64,000 nucleotides of DNA from Prevotella nigrescens (GTDB lineage Bacteria; Bacteroidota; Bacteroidia; Bacteroidales; Bacteroidaceae), in assembly GCF_031191185.1 (NCBI RefSeq), contig NZ_CP133465.1, positions 864,001-928,000 of the forward strand, written 5' to 3'. Position 1 is the first letter of the stretch. Each line of letters opens with the position of its first letter. Positions 28,753 through 38,577 of the stretch are shown piece after piece. The notes under the pieces were generated by a model, which was not told the origin of the DNA, did no database searches, and was given only the letters and a program-made list of their open reading frames with translations. The translations under genes were made by a program, and so were the position numbers.

Positions 28753-29580
28753 ATGGCAGTACGTAAATTTAAACCGGTTACCCCGGGACAAAGACACAAG
28801 ATTATTGGTACGTTCGAGGAGATTACTGCATCCGTACCAGAGAAGTCTCTTGTTTACGGTAAACGTTCTACTGGTGGTCGAAATAACACTGGTAAAATGA
28901 CTGTCCGCTATATGGGTGGTGGTCATAAAAGAAAACTTCGTTTTATCGATTTTAAACGAGAGAAAGATGGTGTTCCAGCAATAGTAAAGACTATTGAGTA
29001 TGATCCTAATAGGTCTGCTCGTATTGCTTTGTTATACTATGCTGATGGTGAAAAACGTTACATTATTGCTCCTAACGGACTGCAAGTGGGTGCAACCTTA
29101 ATGTCGGGTGCAGAGGCTGCACCTGAAGTAGGTAATGCCCTACCATTATCTAGTATCCCTGTTGGTACTGTAATTCATAACATAGAATTACGTCCAGGAC
29201 AGGGTGCGTTGCTCGTTCGTTCGGCTGGTAACTTTGCTCAACTTACTTCTCGTGAGGGCAGTTATTGTGTCATTAAACTACCTTCTGGTGAAACTCGCCA
29301 GATTTTATCAGCTTGTAAGGCAACTGTTGGTAGTGTAGGAAATTCAGATCATGCGCTTGAACAGTCAGGTAAGGCTGGTCGTTCACGTTGGTTGGGACGT
29401 CGTCCCCACAACCGTGGTGTTGTAATGAACCCTGTCGATCACCCAATGGGTGGTGGTGAAGGTCGTCAATCAGGGGGACACCCACGTTCACGTAAGGGAT
29501 TGTACGCTAAAGGTCTTAAGACTCGCGCACCTAAGAAGCTTTCAAATAAGTATATAATTGAAAGAGCTAACAAGAAGTAA
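28753..29580 (+). CDS. rplB: 50S ribosomal protein L2
   Basis: Essential for subunit association and peptidyl transferase activity. The 275-residue protein begins [16 protein letters not shown]. The C-terminal signature [18 protein letters not shown] contains the conserved histidine (in NPVDH) near the catalytic centre. Its length is normal. It is the centre of the rplW-rplB-rpsS group with gaps of 7 and 22 bases. Confidence 0.98.
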   Translation: MAVRKFKPVTPGQRHKIIGTFEEITASVPEKSLVYGKRSTGGRNNTGKMTVRYMGGGHKRKLRFIDFKREKDGVPAIVKTIEYDPNRSARIALLYYADGEKRYIIAPNGLQVGATLMSGAEAAPEVGNALPLSSIPVGTVIHNIELRPGQGALLVRSAGNFAQLTSREGSYCVIKLPSGETRQILSACKATVGSVGNSDHALEQSGKAGRSRWLGRRPHNRGVVMNPVDHPMGGGEGRQSGGHPRSRKGLYAKGLKTRAPKKLSNKYIIERANKK

Positions 29581-29602
29581 ACAAAGTATTTAAGAGTAAA
29601 TT

Positions 29603-29869
29603 ATGAGTCGTTCATTAAAAAAAGGTCCATATATCAATGTATCACTCGAAAAAAAGATTCTCGCTATGAATGAGAGTGGTAAAAAGAATGTTGTAAAAAC
29701 TTGGGCCAGAGCATCAATGATTTCCCCTGAATTTGTGGGACACACTGTTGCAGTTCATAACGGAAATAAATTTATCCCTGTTTACATTACTGAAAATATG
29801 GTTGGGCACAAGCTTGGTGAGTTTAGTCCTACACGACGTTTCGGTGGTCACTCTGGTAATAGAAAGTAA
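29603..29869 (+). CDS. rpsS: 30S ribosomal protein S19
   Basis: Head protein that contacts S13 and the A-site finger of 23S rRNA. The 88-residue protein starts [19 protein letters not shown] and has the family motif [20 protein letters not shown], then [17 protein letters not shown]. The length is normal and the position between rplB and rplV is universal. Confidence 0.97.
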   Translation: MSRSLKKGPYINVSLEKKILAMNESGKKNVVKTWARASMISPEFVGHTVAVHNGNKFIPVYITENMVGHKLGEFSPTRRFGGHSGNRK

Positions 29870-29900
29870 CAGGTTATAACCCTTAGAAAAGAAATAAATA

Positions 29901-30314
29901 ATGGGAGCAAGAAAACATATAAAGGCAGAAGAGCGTAAGCAGGCTCTTAGAAGCCAATATTTTGCAAAGCTCAAGGATTGTCCTTCTTCTCCACGGAAAA
30001 TGCGTTATGTCGTTGATATGGTCCGTGGAATGGAGGTTAATCGTGCCTTAGGCGTATTAAGATTCTCAAGAAAGGCTGCTGCACAGGATGTAGAGAAACT
30101 TTTACGTTCAGCTATTGCAAATTGGGAAATTAAAAATGATCGCAAGGTTGAGGGTGATGAACTCTATATCTCTAAGATCTTCGTTGATGAAGGTGTTACA
30201 ATGAAACGTATGCGCCCTGCACCTCAAGGACGCGGTTACAGAATTCGCAAACGTTCTAACCATGTTACGCTTTTCGTTGATTCAAAGGTCAATGCTAATA
30301 ATATAAATAAATAG
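29901..30314 (+). CDS. rplV: 50S ribosomal protein L22
   Basis: Its hairpin lines the exit tunnel opposite L4. The 137-residue protein has [20 protein letters not shown] (about 31-50) and the hairpin region [20 protein letters not shown] (about 95-114), with the conserved RAxGR-type tip as [14 protein letters not shown]. It is slightly longer than E. coli L22 at both ends. Confidence 0.97.
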   Translation: MGARKHIKAEERKQALRSQYFAKLKDCPSSPRKMRYVVDMVRGMEVNRALGVLRFSRKAAAQDVEKLLRSAIANWEIKNDRKVEGDELYISKIFVDEGVTMKRMRPAPQGRGYRIRKRSNHVTLFVDSKVNANNINK

Positions 30315-30318
30315 TAGA

Positions 30319-31050
30319 ATGGGACAGAAAGTTAATCCAATAAGCAACCGTTTAGGTATTATTCGTGGTTGGGACTCAAATTGGTTTGGGGGTAAAAATT
30401 TTGGAGACAATCTTTTAGAAGATAAAAAAATCCGAGCCTATTTGAATAAACGCCTTGAAAAGGCAAGCGTTTCACGTATCGTAATTGAGCGAACATTGAA
30501 GCTTGTTACCATCACTATTTGTACAGCTCGTCCTGGATTGGTAATAGGAAAAGGTGGTCAGGATGTTGATAAACTCAAAGAAGAATTGAAGAATCTTTTT
30601 AATAAAGAGATTCAAATTAATATCTTTGAGGTCAGAAAGCCTGAATTGGATGCAAATATAGTTGGTATGAACATTGCGCGTCAAGTTGAAGGTAAAGTCG
30701 CATATCGCAGAGCTATTAAAATGGCTATTGCTAACACTATGCGCGCTGGTGCTGAAGGTATAAAAATTCAAATTTCCGGTCGTCTGAATGGAGCCGAAAT
30801 GGCGCGTAAAGAAATGTTTAAAGAAGGACGTACCCCTTTGCATACATTCCGTGCTGATATTGATTATTGTCAAACTGAGGCACTTACAAAAGTTGGTCTT
30901 TTAGGTATAAAAGTATGGATTTGTCGTGGTGAAGTTTATAATAAAGTAGATTTGATGCCAGACTTTAGCCAAGAGAAAAATAATGGACGCCCCAACAACA
31001 ATAACGCACGTTCTGGACGAGGTAATCGTAGGAGAAACAATAACCGTTAA
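30319..31050 (+). CDS. rpsC: 30S ribosomal protein S3
   Basis: Forms the mRNA entry channel with S4 and S5. The 243-residue protein begins [20 protein letters not shown], has the KH-domain core [14 protein letters not shown] (about 75-88), and a C-terminal domain with [15 protein letters not shown]. The last 25 residues are a low-complexity Asn/Arg tail ([19 protein letters not shown]), which is an extension seen in related bacteria. Only four bases separate it from rplV. Confidence 0.97.
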   Translation: MGQKVNPISNRLGIIRGWDSNWFGGKNFGDNLLEDKKIRAYLNKRLEKASVSRIVIERTLKLVTITICTARPGLVIGKGGQDVDKLKEELKNLFNKEIQINIFEVRKPELDANIVGMNIARQVEGKVAYRRAIKMAIANTMRAGAEGIKIQISGRLNGAEMARKEMFKEGRTPLHTFRADIDYCQTEALTKVGLLGIKVWICRGEVYNKVDLMPDFSQEKNNGRPNNNNARSGRGNRRRNNNR

Positions 31051-31064
31051 AAGAGAGAGCTATC

Positions 31065-31493
31065 ATGTTACAACCAAAAAGAGTAAAATATAGAAGACCT
31101 CAAGATGGACGTGGAAATAAAGGAAACGCCCATAGAGGAACACAGTTAGCTTTTGGCTCCTTTGGTATCAAGACACTTGAGCCAAAGTGGATTGACAGTC
31201 GACAGATTGAAGCGGCTCGTATAGCAGTTAATCGTTATATGAATCGTCAAGGTCAAGTCTGGATTAGAATATTCCCTGACAAACCAATTACTCGTAAACC
31301 TGCAGATGTGCGTATGGGTAAAGGAAAAGGTGACCCTGCTGGCTGGGTTGCTCCAGTTACGCCAGGGCGTATCCTCTTTGAAGTAGAAGGGGTTAGTTTT
31401 GAAATTGCCAAGGAGGCTCTTCGGCTCGCTGCGCAAAAGCTACCAGTAAAAACAAAGTTTGTTGTTAGACGTGATTACGATAAAAACGCTTAA
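31065..31493 (+). CDS. rplP: 50S ribosomal protein L16
   Basis: Positions the A-site tRNA in the large subunit. The 142-residue protein starts [20 protein letters not shown] and has the motif [20 protein letters not shown] with GKGKGDP after it. The arginine-rich segment that is hydroxylated in E. coli (around [10 protein letters not shown]) is present. The length is normal. Confidence 0.97.
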   Translation: MLQPKRVKYRRPQDGRGNKGNAHRGTQLAFGSFGIKTLEPKWIDSRQIEAARIAVNRYMNRQGQVWIRIFPDKPITRKPADVRMGKGKGDPAGWVAPVTPGRILFEVEGVSFEIAKEALRLAAQKLPVKTKFVVRRDYDKNA

Positions 31494-31498
31494 GAAAG

Positions 31499-31693
31499 AT
31501 GAAGATTAAAGAAGTTAAACAACTTGATACCAAAGAATTGGTAGAAAAGATACAGAACGCTGAAACAGCTCTTGATAAAATGAGACTGAATCATCAAGTT
31601 ACTCCTCTTGAAAATCCATCTCGGATTAAGGTAGCTCGTCGTGATATAGCACGTATGAAAACTGAACTTCGCCAAAGAGAACTTAATAAATAA
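31499..31693 (+). CDS. rpmC: 50S ribosomal protein L29
   Basis: Small helical protein near the tunnel exit. The 64 residues include the leading [18 protein letters not shown], an LRLNHQ-like [17 protein letters not shown] stretch and the conserved [16 protein letters not shown] ending. Located in the usual place between rplP and rpsQ. Confidence 0.96.
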   Translation: MKIKEVKQLDTKELVEKIQNAETALDKMRLNHQVTPLENPSRIKVARRDIARMKTELRQRELNK

Positions 31694-31704
31694 TAATAGT
31701 TCAG

Positions 31705-31962
31705 ATGGAAACAAGAAATTTAAGAAAAGTAAGACAGGGTGTAGTTACGAGCAATAGAATGGATAAAACCATTGTTATTGCTGCAAAGTTTAAAGAGAAG
31801 CACCCTATATATGGTAAGTTTGTTCAAAAAACAAAGAAATACCATGTCCATGATGAAAAGAATGAGGCCAATGTTGGCGATACTGTATCGATCATGGAGA
31901 CTCGTCCTTTGAGTAAAACAAAAAGATGGAGATTAGTTCAAATAGTAGAAAAGGCTAAGTAA
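31705..31962 (+). CDS. rpsQ: 30S ribosomal protein S17
   Basis: Early-binding 16S rRNA protein. The 85-residue protein has [20 protein letters not shown] at the start and the family motif [20 protein letters not shown] (about 57-76). Its length is normal. rplN follows after two bases. Confidence 0.96.
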   Translation: METRNLRKVRQGVVTSNRMDKTIVIAAKFKEKHPIYGKFVQKTKKYHVHDEKNEANVGDTVSIMETRPLSKTKRWRLVQIVEKAK

Positions 31963-31964
31963 TT

Positions 31965-32330
31965 ATGATACAGACAGAATCAAAACTTACAGTATGTGAT
32001 AACAGTGGAGCACGTGAAGCAAAGTGTATCCGTGTACTTGGCGGTACACGTCGTCGTTATGCAAGTGTTGGTGACGTTATCGTAGTTGCTCTGCAAAACG
32101 TTATACCATCAAGTGATGTTAAAAAAGGTGCAGTTTCAAAGGCATTGATAGTGCGCACTAAGAAAGAAATCAGACGTGCCGATGGCTCTTATATTCGTTT
32201 CGATGATAATGCTTGTGTATTACTTAATAATGCTGGTGAACTTCGTGGGAGCCGTATTTTCGGACCTGTCGCTCGTGAACTTCGTTCAGTAAACATGAAG
32301 GTTGTTTCTTTAGCACCAGAAGTTCTTTAA
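31965..32330 (+). CDS. rplN: 50S ribosomal protein L14
   Basis: Lies at the subunit interface next to L19. The 121-residue protein starts [20 protein letters not shown], has ARYASVGD-like [16 protein letters not shown], and ends with the typical [20 protein letters not shown]. The length is normal and the cluster position conserved. Confidence 0.97.
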   Translation: MIQTESKLTVCDNSGAREAKCIRVLGGTRRRYASVGDVIVVALQNVIPSSDVKKGAVSKALIVRTKKEIRRADGSYIRFDDNACVLLNNAGELRGSRIFGPVARELRSVNMKVVSLAPEVL

Positions 32331-32349
32331 TAGTTAAAACGAAATCAAA

Positions 32350-32667
32350 ATGGCAAAATTCCATATAAAAAGAGATGACCAAGTTATTGTACTTGCCGGC
32401 TCTGATAAAGGTAGAAGTGGTAAAGTGCTCAAAGTTCTCGTTGACAAAGAACGCGTGTTAGTTGACGGTATCAATTTAGTTTCTAAGAGCACAAAGCCGA
32501 CTGCGGCGAATCCACAAGGTGGTATTGTAAAGCAAGAAGCACCTATTCACATTTCAAATGTTAGTCTTATTGACCCCAAAAGTGGTCAACCTACACGTAT
32601 TAGAATTAGACGTGAAGGAAAGACGGTTACACGTATCGCAAAAAAATCAGGGGAGGTGATTAAATAA
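32350..32667 (+). CDS. rplX: 50S ribosomal protein L24
   Basis: One of the two assembly initiators of the large subunit. The 105-residue protein starts with the KOW motif ([20 protein letters not shown], about 8-27) and shows [18 protein letters not shown] later. Its stop overlaps the rplE start by one base, so both are translated together. Confidence 0.96.
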   Translation: MAKFHIKRDDQVIVLAGSDKGRSGKVLKVLVDKERVLVDGINLVSKSTKPTAANPQGGIVKQEAPIHISNVSLIDPKSGQPTRIRIRREGKTVTRIAKKSGEVIK

Positions 32668-33221
32668 TGAATACAGCTGCATTAAAAAAAGAATATAAAG
32701 AACGAATTGCTCCTTCTCTCCAAAAGCAATTTAATTATACTTCATCAATGCAGATTCCTGTATTGAAGAAGATTGTTATCAATCAAGGATTGGGTGATGC
32801 AACTCAAGATAAGAAGATCATCGAAATCGCTATCAATGAAATTACAGCTATAACAGGTCAAAAGGCAGTTGCGACATATTCTAAGAAAGATATTGCGAAC
32901 TTTAAGCTTCGTAAGAAAATGCCTATTGGTGTTATGGTGACATTACGTCGAGAAAGAATGTATGAGTTCTTAGAGAAACTTGTACGTGTTTCTTTGCCTC
33001 GTATTCGCGACTTTAAGGGTATTGAAACCAAGTTTGATGGACGAGGAAATTATACATTAGGTATAACTGAGCAGATTATTTTCCCAGAAATTAATATTGA
33101 TCAGGTAGATCGTATTCAAGGTTTAAATATAACGTTTGTAACATCTGCTCAAACAGATGAAGAAGGTTATGCACTCCTGAAAGCTTTCGGACTACCATTC
33201 AAGAACGCTAAAAACGATTAA
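32667..33221 (+). CDS. rplE: 50S ribosomal protein L5
   Basis: Binds 5S rRNA and contacts the P-site tRNA and S13. The 184-residue protein has [18 protein letters not shown] (about 28-45), [20 protein letters not shown] and the conserved end GLPFKNA. Start and upstream stop overlap (TAATG). Confidence 0.97.
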   Translation: MNTAALKKEYKERIAPSLQKQFNYTSSMQIPVLKKIVINQGLGDATQDKKIIEIAINEITAITGQKAVATYSKKDIANFKLRKKMPIGVMVTLRRERMYEFLEKLVRVSLPRIRDFKGIETKFDGRGNYTLGITEQIIFPEINIDQVDRIQGLNITFVTSAQTDEEGYALLKAFGLPFKNAKND

Positions 33222-33226
33222 GATAT

Positions 33227-33529
33227 ATGGCAAAAGAATCAATGAAAGCTCGCGAAGTAAAACGTGCAAAATTAGTAGCTCGTTATGCTGAGAAGCGAAA
33301 AGCTTTAAAAAAGATAATTGCAACGACAGAGAATCCTGCCGAAGCTTATGAGGCAGCAAGAAAATTACAAGAAATTCCTAAGAATGCAAATCCTATCCGA
33401 TTACATAACCGTTGTAAAATAACAGGTCGCCCCAAAGGATATATCCGCCACTTTGGTATTTCTCGTATTCAGTTCCGTGAGATGGCATCTCAAGGTTTGA
33501 TTCCTGGAGTTAAGAAGGCAAGCTGGTAA
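33227..33529 (+). CDS. rpsN: 30S ribosomal protein S14, zinc-free long form
   Basis: Assembly protein of the 30S head. The 100 residues start [20 protein letters not shown] and end with [20 protein letters not shown] and the rest of the family pattern. The two CxxC pairs of the short zinc-binding form are absent, so this is the long zinc-independent paralogue, the only S14 gene in the cluster. Confidence 0.96.
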   Translation: MAKESMKAREVKRAKLVARYAEKRKALKKIIATTENPAEAYEAARKLQEIPKNANPIRLHNRCKITGRPKGYIRHFGISRIQFREMASQGLIPGVKKASW

Positions 33530-33601
33530 ATTTAATTATCAACCCGAATGTGCATTATTAAATGCTCATATCGTGTTCTATTCAATAATTTTTTAATATT
33601 G

Positions 33602-33616
33602 TCGGGATTGTCCCGA
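33602..33616 (+). promoter_or_regulatory. Compact hairpin upstream of rpsH
   Basis: TCGGGA (33602-33607) and TCCCGA (33611-33616) form a 6-bp GC-rich stem with a TTG loop, 18 bases before the rpsH start, within an unusually long 105-base gap after rpsN. No T-run follows. It could be a translational control or processing element. Confidence 0.4.
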
Positions 33617-33634
33617 TTAATTAAATATTTAATT

Positions 33635-34030
33635 ATGACAGACCCAATAGCAGATTATCTGACACGACTCAGAAATGCGATAATGGCTCATCATCGCATT
33701 GTTGAAGTTCCTGCATCTAATTTAAAGAAGTCTATTACAAAGATTCTCTTTGAAAAAGGATACATACTGAACTATAAGTTCGTTGAAGATGGACCGCAAG
33801 GTATTATTAAGATCGCTTTAAAGTACGATCCAATTACAAAGCAAAACGCTATTAAAAACTTAAAACGCGTTTCTTCGCCAGGTCTTCGCCAGTATACTGG
33901 TTATAAAGACATGCCGAGAGTAATTAATGGACTTGGAATTGCAATTATTTCTACGTCTAAAGGTGTAATGACTAATAAAGAGGCTACAACTGAGAAAATT
34001 GGTGGTGAGGTTCTTTGTTATATTTATTAA
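33635..34030 (+). CDS. rpsH: 30S ribosomal protein S8
   Basis: Binds the central domain of 16S rRNA and, in E. coli, represses the spc operon. The ATG at 33635 gives 131 residues starting MTDPIADYLTRLRNAIMAHH, the conserved beginning; the frame extends upstream to 33548 but that part is not S8-like and overlaps the hairpin. The ending has IISTSKGVMTNKEA and GGEVLCYIY, as expected. Confidence 0.97.
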   Translation: MTDPIADYLTRLRNAIMAHHRIVEVPASNLKKSITKILFEKGYILNYKFVEDGPQGIIKIALKYDPITKQNAIKNLKRVSSPGLRQYTGYKDMPRVINGLGIAIISTSKGVMTNKEATTEKIGGEVLCYIY

Positions 34031-34044
34031 TTGGAGGATTTGAA

Positions 34045-34611
34045 ATGTCTAGAATAGGAAAATTACCAATTAGTATTCCTGCAGGAGTAACAATCTCTCA
34101 AAAGGAAAATGTTGTTACAGTGAAAGGACCAAAAGGTGAGTTATCTCAATATGTGCATCCTTCAATCAAGGTGATAATTGAAAACAATCAAATCACTTTC
34201 GAAATCGATGAAAAACATATCGAAGGTTACAAACAAAAACAAGCATATCATGGACTTTATCGCTCACTCGTTAATAATATGGTGATAGGGGTAAGCGAAG
34301 GTTATTCAAAGACACTTGAATTAGTTGGTGTCGGATATCGTGTTTCTAATCAAGGAAATTTAGTAGAATTTACACTTGGTTATACTCATCCGATTTTCTT
34401 GCAACTCCCGAAAGAAGTTAAGGTGGAAACGAAAAGTGAGCGTAATCAAAACCCTATCATCACTATTGAAACAGCTGATAAGCAATTGTTAGGTCTTATT
34501 TGTGCTAAGATTCGTTCTTTCCGTAAGCCTGAACCATATAAAGGTAAAGGTATATTGTTCAAAGGCGAAGTTGTTCGTAGAAAATCAGGTAAATCGGCTG
34601 CCGCTAAGTAA
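34045..34611 (+). CDS. rplF: 50S ribosomal protein L6
   Basis: Lies near the sarcin-ricin loop and the factor-binding site. The ATG at 34045 follows a rare visible Shine-Dalgarno-like GGAGGA (about 34033) and gives 188 residues starting MSRIGKLPISIPAGVTI, the conserved start. The C-terminal motif is EPYKGKGILFKGEVVRRKSG. The upstream open frame from 34015 overlaps rpsH and is rejected. Confidence 0.97.
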   Translation: MSRIGKLPISIPAGVTISQKENVVTVKGPKGELSQYVHPSIKVIIENNQITFEIDEKHIEGYKQKQAYHGLYRSLVNNMVIGVSEGYSKTLELVGVGYRVSNQGNLVEFTLGYTHPIFLQLPKEVKVETKSERNQNPIITIETADKQLLGLICAKIRSFRKPEPYKGKGILFKGEVVRRKSGKSAAAK

Positions 34612-34632
34612 TTTTAATAATTCATTGCGATT

Positions 34633-34977
34633 ATGACAACAAAGAAAGAACAAAGAAGATTAAAGATAAAGTATCACATCCGTAAGAATGTGAATGGTAC
34701 TGCGGATCGTCCACGGCTAAGTGTTTTCCGTAGTAATAAACAAATTTATGCACAGGTTATTAATGATATAACGGGAACTACGCTTGCTGTTGCTTCTTCA
34801 GTAGGTCTTGAAAAAATGCCGAAGATCGATCAAGCCAAGAAAGTTGGCGAACTTATTGCAGGAAGAGCGGTTGCAGCTGGTATCCAACAAGTAGTATTTG
34901 ACCGAAACGGTTATCTTTATCATGGGCGTGTACAAGCATTGGCTGATGGTGCTCGTGAAGGTGGACTTAAATTCTAA
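34633..34977 (+). CDS. rplR: 50S ribosomal protein L18
   Basis: Delivers 5S rRNA to the large subunit. The 114-residue protein has [20 protein letters not shown] (about 26-45) and the ending [20 protein letters not shown] and GLKF. Length and position between rplF and rpsE are normal. Confidence 0.97.
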   Translation: MTTKKEQRRLKIKYHIRKNVNGTADRPRLSVFRSNKQIYAQVINDITGTTLAVASSVGLEKMPKIDQAKKVGELIAGRAVAAGIQQVVFDRNGYLYHGRVQALADGAREGGLKF

Positions 34978-34983
34978 ACGATT

Positions 34984-35496
34984 ATGGTAACGAATAAAGT
35001 AAAAGTAAATAGTGACGTGGAACTAAAAGACCGTTTAGTTGCAATTAATCGTGTAACTAAGGTTACTAAAGGTGGACGTACATTCACATTTGCAGCTATC
35101 GTTGTAGTAGGCGATGGTAAAGGCGTAATCGGTTGGGGACTTGGTAAAGCTGGCGAAGTAACGGCTGCAATCCAAAAAGGAACTGATGCTGCAAAGAAAA
35201 ACCTTGTGAAGGTTTCTATTCTAAAAGGGACAGTTCCTCACGAAGTAGAAACTCGTTATAGTGGAGCGCAAGTTCTTCTTAAACCCGCTGCAGCTGGAAC
35301 AGGTCTGAAGGCTGGAGGTGCTATGCGTGCTGTTTTAGAGAGTGCAGGTATTACCGATGTCATTGCTAAATCTAAAGGTTCATCTAACCCACATAATCTT
35401 GTAAAGGCTACGATATCTGCGCTTGCTCAGATGCGTGATGCCTATACAGTGGCAGGAGAAAGAGGAATTAGTATGGATAAAGTTTTTAATGGTTGA
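34984..35496 (+). CDS. rpsE: 30S ribosomal protein S5
   Basis: Decoding-fidelity protein at the mRNA entry. The 170-residue protein shows the double-stranded RNA-binding fold with [19 protein letters not shown] (about 14-32), [15 protein letters not shown], and the C-terminal [15 protein letters not shown]. The lysine/glycine loop associated with spectinomycin resistance (VTKGGR) is unchanged. Confidence 0.97.
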   Translation: MVTNKVKVNSDVELKDRLVAINRVTKVTKGGRTFTFAAIVVVGDGKGVIGWGLGKAGEVTAAIQKGTDAAKKNLVKVSILKGTVPHEVETRYSGAQVLLKPAAAGTGLKAGGAMRAVLESAGITDVIAKSKGSSNPHNLVKATISALAQMRDAYTVAGERGISMDKVFNG

Positions 35497-35512
35497 TGTA
35501 GGAGATTGACAA

Positions 35513-35689
35513 ATGGCAACAATAAAAGTTAAACAAATAAAGAGTCGTATTAATGCTCCGAAGGATCAAAAAGCTACCTTGATGGCTCTTGGACTCCATA
35601 AAATTTCACAAATCGTCGAGGTAGAAGATACTCCAAGTATTCGTGGAATGATTCGCAAAGTACATCATTTGGTATCATTAGTTGATTAA
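35513..35689 (+). CDS. rpmD: 50S ribosomal protein L30
   Basis: Small large-subunit protein of 58 residues, present in this cluster but missing from some bacteria. It begins MATIKVKQIKSRINAPKDQK and has the family's TLMALGLHKI and DTPSIRGMIRKVHHLV. Exact stop TAA at 35687. Spacing of 16 bases after rpsE and 24 before rplO supports one operon. Confidence 0.95.
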   Translation: MATIKVKQIKSRINAPKDQKATLMALGLHKISQIVEVEDTPSIRGMIRKVHHLVSLVD

Positions 35690-35713
35690 TAAATCCTTTA
35701 AAGTAACTTAGGT

Positions 35714-36160
35714 ATGAAATTAAATAATTTGAAACCTGCAATGGGGGCAACCCAATCACGTCGTAGAGTTGGACGAGGAACAGGATCTGGACTTGGCGGA
35801 ACTTCTACTCGTGGTCATAAGGGTGCAAAATCTCGTTCTGGTTATAAGAAGAAGATCGGTTTTGAAGGTGGTCAAATGCCACTCCAGCGCCGTGTTCCGA
35901 AAGGTGGCTTTAAAAATATAAACCACAAGGAATATTTTGTAGTGAACTTGTCTACTCTTCAAGAACTTGCTGAAAAAAAGAATCTTACAAAAATTGGATT
36001 GGCAGAACTTGTTGATGCAGGTCTGACAAATGGTAAGGTGCTTGTTAAGATTCTTGGAAATGGAGAATTGAAAACGAAGGTAGATGTTGAGGCTAATTCC
36101 TTCTCAAAAACTGCTGAAGCAGCAATTAAGGCAGTAGGTGGTAACACAACTATAATCTAA
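35714..36160 (+). CDS. rplO: 50S ribosomal protein L15
   Basis: Late-assembly large-subunit protein. The 148-residue protein starts [20 protein letters not shown] and has the glycine-rich [20 protein letters not shown] motif (about 20-39) and [19 protein letters not shown]. secY follows four bases later. Confidence 0.97.
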   Translation: MKLNNLKPAMGATQSRRRVGRGTGSGLGGTSTRGHKGAKSRSGYKKKIGFEGGQMPLQRRVPKGGFKNINHKEYFVVNLSTLQELAEKKNLTKIGLAELVDAGLTNGKVLVKILGNGELKTKVDVEANSFSKTAEAAIKAVGGNTTII

Positions 36161-36164
36161 GTAA

Positions 36165-37508
36165 ATGAAAAAGTTTATTGAGACACTGAAGAACTGTTGG
36201 AAAATCGAGGATTTGCGAAAGCGACTCCTCGTGACCATATTGTTCACGGCCATTTACCGTTTTGGCTCTTTTATTGTACTTCCTGGTATTAATCCAGGAT
36301 TATTGGAAAAACTCCAGTCACAAACGGCTGGCGGTCTAATGTCATTGTTGGACATGTTCTCCGGTGGTGCATTTTCTAAAGCATCTATTTTTGCTTTAGG
36401 AATTATGCCTTATATCTCAGCTTCAATTGTTATGCAGCTTTTGGCTGTTGCAGTGCCATATTTCCAAAAGATGCAAAGAGAAGGTGAGAGTGGTCATAAG
36501 AAGATAAATTGGTATACGCGTGTATTGACAATTGTTATTTTGTTGTTTCAGGCTCCTGCGTATCTGATTAATTTGAAGACGCAAGCAGCTGGTGCATTGG
36601 CAACAGGCGTAAACTGGACGCTCTTCATGGTATCTGCCTCAATAATCTTGGCAGCTGGGTCTATGTTTATATTGTGGCTCGGTGAGCGTATTACTGATAA
36701 AGGAGTTGGCAATGGCGTTTCTATCATCATTATGGTGGGTATCATTGCACGTCTTCCACAGGCTTTCTTTCAAGAAGTAAGTAGTCGTTTTACAGCAATT
36801 ACGAGCGGTGGTCTTGTAATGTTTATAGTTGAAATAATCATTCTATATTTAGTTGTATGTGCTGCTATTCTTCTGACACAAGGAACCCGGAAAATACCTG
36901 TACAATATGCTAAAAAGGTTGTTGGGAATAAGCAATATGGAGGTGCACGTCAATATATTCCTTTGAAATTGTTTGCTGCTAATGTTATGCCAATCATCTT
37001 TGCTCAGGCTTTGATGTTTATTCCATTGGCTATAGTTCAATATTCTACAGATAGTGCAAGTCCAATCCTTCAGTCACTGATGGATACAAAGAGTTTATTG
37101 TACAATACTATATATGTGATTTTAATAGTTGCATTTACATACTTCTATACTGCAATCACACTCAATCCGACCCAAATGGCTGAAGATATGAAGCGTAATA
37201 ATGGTTTCATACCAGGTGTTAAACCAGGTAAGAATACTGCAGAATATATTGATTCTGTAATGAGTCGTTTGACAGGACCAGGCTCAGTTTTCATAGCTTT
37301 CATAGCAATTATGCCTGCATTAGCTGGGTTGTTGAATGTGCAAGATTCATTTGGTCAATTTTTTGGTGGAACATCATTGTTGATACTCGTTGGTGTAGTT
37401 ATTGATACACTGCAGCAGATCGAATCTCATCTGATGATGCGTCATTATGATGGACTATTAAACTCTGGTCATACGCGTGGTAATAATAATATAGTCTCAG
37501 CATATTAA
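36165..37508 (+). CDS. secY: Preprotein translocase subunit SecY
   Basis: The protein-conducting channel of the Sec pathway. The 447-residue protein has ten hydrophobic segments; SecY motifs include FGSFIVLPGINP in the first loop, GGAFSKASIFALGIMPYISA for TM2, GERITDKGVGNGVS, and the C-terminal LMMRHYDGLL. The last residues (SGHTRGNNN) form a short tail. SecE is encoded at 809-1012. The usual next gene, map, is absent. Confidence 0.98.
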   Translation: MKKFIETLKNCWKIEDLRKRLLVTILFTAIYRFGSFIVLPGINPGLLEKLQSQTAGGLMSLLDMFSGGAFSKASIFALGIMPYISASIVMQLLAVAVPYFQKMQREGESGHKKINWYTRVLTIVILLFQAPAYLINLKTQAAGALATGVNWTLFMVSASIILAAGSMFILWLGERITDKGVGNGVSIIIMVGIIARLPQAFFQEVSSRFTAITSGGLVMFIVEIIILYLVVCAAILLTQGTRKIPVQYAKKVVGNKQYGGARQYIPLKLFAANVMPIIFAQALMFIPLAIVQYSTDSASPILQSLMDTKSLLYNTIYVILIVAFTYFYTAITLNPTQMAEDMKRNNGFIPGVKPGKNTAEYIDSVMSRLTGPGSVFIAFIAIMPALAGLLNVQDSFGQFFGGTSLLILVGVVIDTLQQIESHLMMRHYDGLLNSGHTRGNNNIVSAY

Positions 37509-37566
37509 ATCTTTTCTTACAATGAAAGTTTTAAAAAGATGAAGAGTAAAAGATGAGGGTGGTCAA

Positions 37567-37594
37567 TTTACATGGAAACTCTTGTGTATCTTTG
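37567..37594 (+). promoter_or_regulatory. Promoter in the secY-infA gap
   Basis: TATCTTTG (37587-37594) with a weak TTTA (37567-37570) upstream. It would drive infA and rpmJ separately from secY, in the place where map is found in related operons. Confidence 0.5.
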
Positions 37595-37679
37595 ATTACC
37601 CAAATCCTTTTTGCTATGCAATATGAGCGGTTTTATTTCCGCATTTAAATATTTCATTTTTAAGACTCGTGTTTAAAAT

Positions 37680-37898
37680 ATGGCGAAACAAACTGCTATA
37701 GAACAAGATGGAACGATTTTAGAGGCACTTTCTAATGCAATGTTCCGCGTAGAATTGGAGAATGGTGTAGACATTACTGCACATATTTCTGGTAAGATGA
37801 GGATGCACTACATCAAGATACTTCCTGGTGATAAAGTGAAAGTAGAGATGAGTCCATATGATTTAACGAAAGGCAGAATAGTTTTCAGATACAAATAA
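37680..37898 (+). CDS. infA: Translation initiation factor IF-1
   Basis: Binds the 30S A site during initiation. The 72 residues form the S1-like OB fold: [20 protein letters not shown] at the start, then the [20 protein letters not shown] core and [12 protein letters not shown] at the end. Its length and sequence are standard. The usual upstream neighbour map is missing and a promoter is found instead. Confidence 0.97.
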   Translation: MAKQTAIEQDGTILEALSNAMFRVELENGVDITAHISGKMRMHYIKILPGDKVKVEMSPYDLTKGRIVFRYK

Positions 37899-37910
37899 TA
37901 AAACATAAAA

Positions 37911-38027
37911 ATGAAGACAAGAGCATCATTAAAGAAACGTACAGCTGACTGTAAGATAGTTCGTCGAAAAGGTCGTTTGTTCGTAATTAACAAGAAAAAT
38001 CCCAAGTTTAAATTACGTCAGGGTTAA
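37911..38027 (+). CDS. rpmJ: 50S ribosomal protein L36, zinc-free form
   Basis: The smallest large-subunit protein, 38 residues, starting [20 protein letters not shown] and ending FKLRQG. The usual zinc ligands (Cys11, Cys14, Cys27, His33) are reduced to Cys14 alone: T, N and F occupy the other positions. This is the C-minus type, expected not to bind zinc. It follows infA by 12 bases. Confidence 0.95.
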   Translation: MKTRASLKKRTADCKIVRRKGRLFVINKKNPKFKLRQG

Positions 38028-38051
38028 AGTTAAAATAAATAAAATTTATGG

Positions 38052-38078
38052 TTGCTTAATATAAATTGGGTAACTTTG
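38052..38078 (+). promoter_or_regulatory. Internal promoter before rpsM
   Basis: TTG (38052-38054), 16 bases, TAACTTTG (38071-38078), in a 91-base gap. It could supply the alpha-operon genes rpsM-rpsK-rpsD-rpoA-rplQ independently. Confidence 0.55.
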
Positions 38079-38118
38079 CATGATTATTGTGAATAAGAAG
38101 TTTAATTAATTACAATCA

Positions 38119-38499
38119 ATGGCAATAAGAATTGTTGGAGTAGATTTGCCCCAAGAAAAGCGTGGCGAAATCGCATTGACCTACATATATGGTATAGGTC
38201 GAAGTAGTTCAGCAAAGATATTGGACAAAGCAGGTATTAACCGCGACCTTAAGGTGAGCGAGTGGTCTGACGATCAAGCTGCTAAAATCCGTGAAATCAT
38301 CAGCGCTGAATTTAAAGTTGAAGGTGATCTCCGTTCAGAGATACAGATGAATATCAAGCGTCTCATGGATATAGGTTGCTATCGTGGAGTTAGGCATCGT
38401 AATGGTCTTCCCGTTCGCGGTCAGAGTACAAAAAATAATGCTCGCACTCGTAAAGGAAAGAAGAAGACTGTTGCTAATAAGAAAAAGGCTACTAAATAG
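38119..38499 (+). CDS. rpsM: 30S ribosomal protein S13
   Basis: Head protein bridging to the large subunit. The 126-residue protein starts [20 protein letters not shown] and has the family motif [20 protein letters not shown] followed by [10 protein letters not shown]. The length is normal for the phylum. First gene after the internal promoter. Confidence 0.97.
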   Translation: MAIRIVGVDLPQEKRGEIALTYIYGIGRSSSAKILDKAGINRDLKVSEWSDDQAAKIREIISAEFKVEGDLRSEIQMNIKRLMDIGCYRGVRHRNGLPVRGQSTKNNARTRKGKKKTVANKKKATK

Positions 38500-38577
38500 A
38501 ATTTAGTTATGAGTTATGAATTATAATCTTTTTTAAGATCATAATGTAATTGCTTAAAACTTAGACTAAAAAATGTT

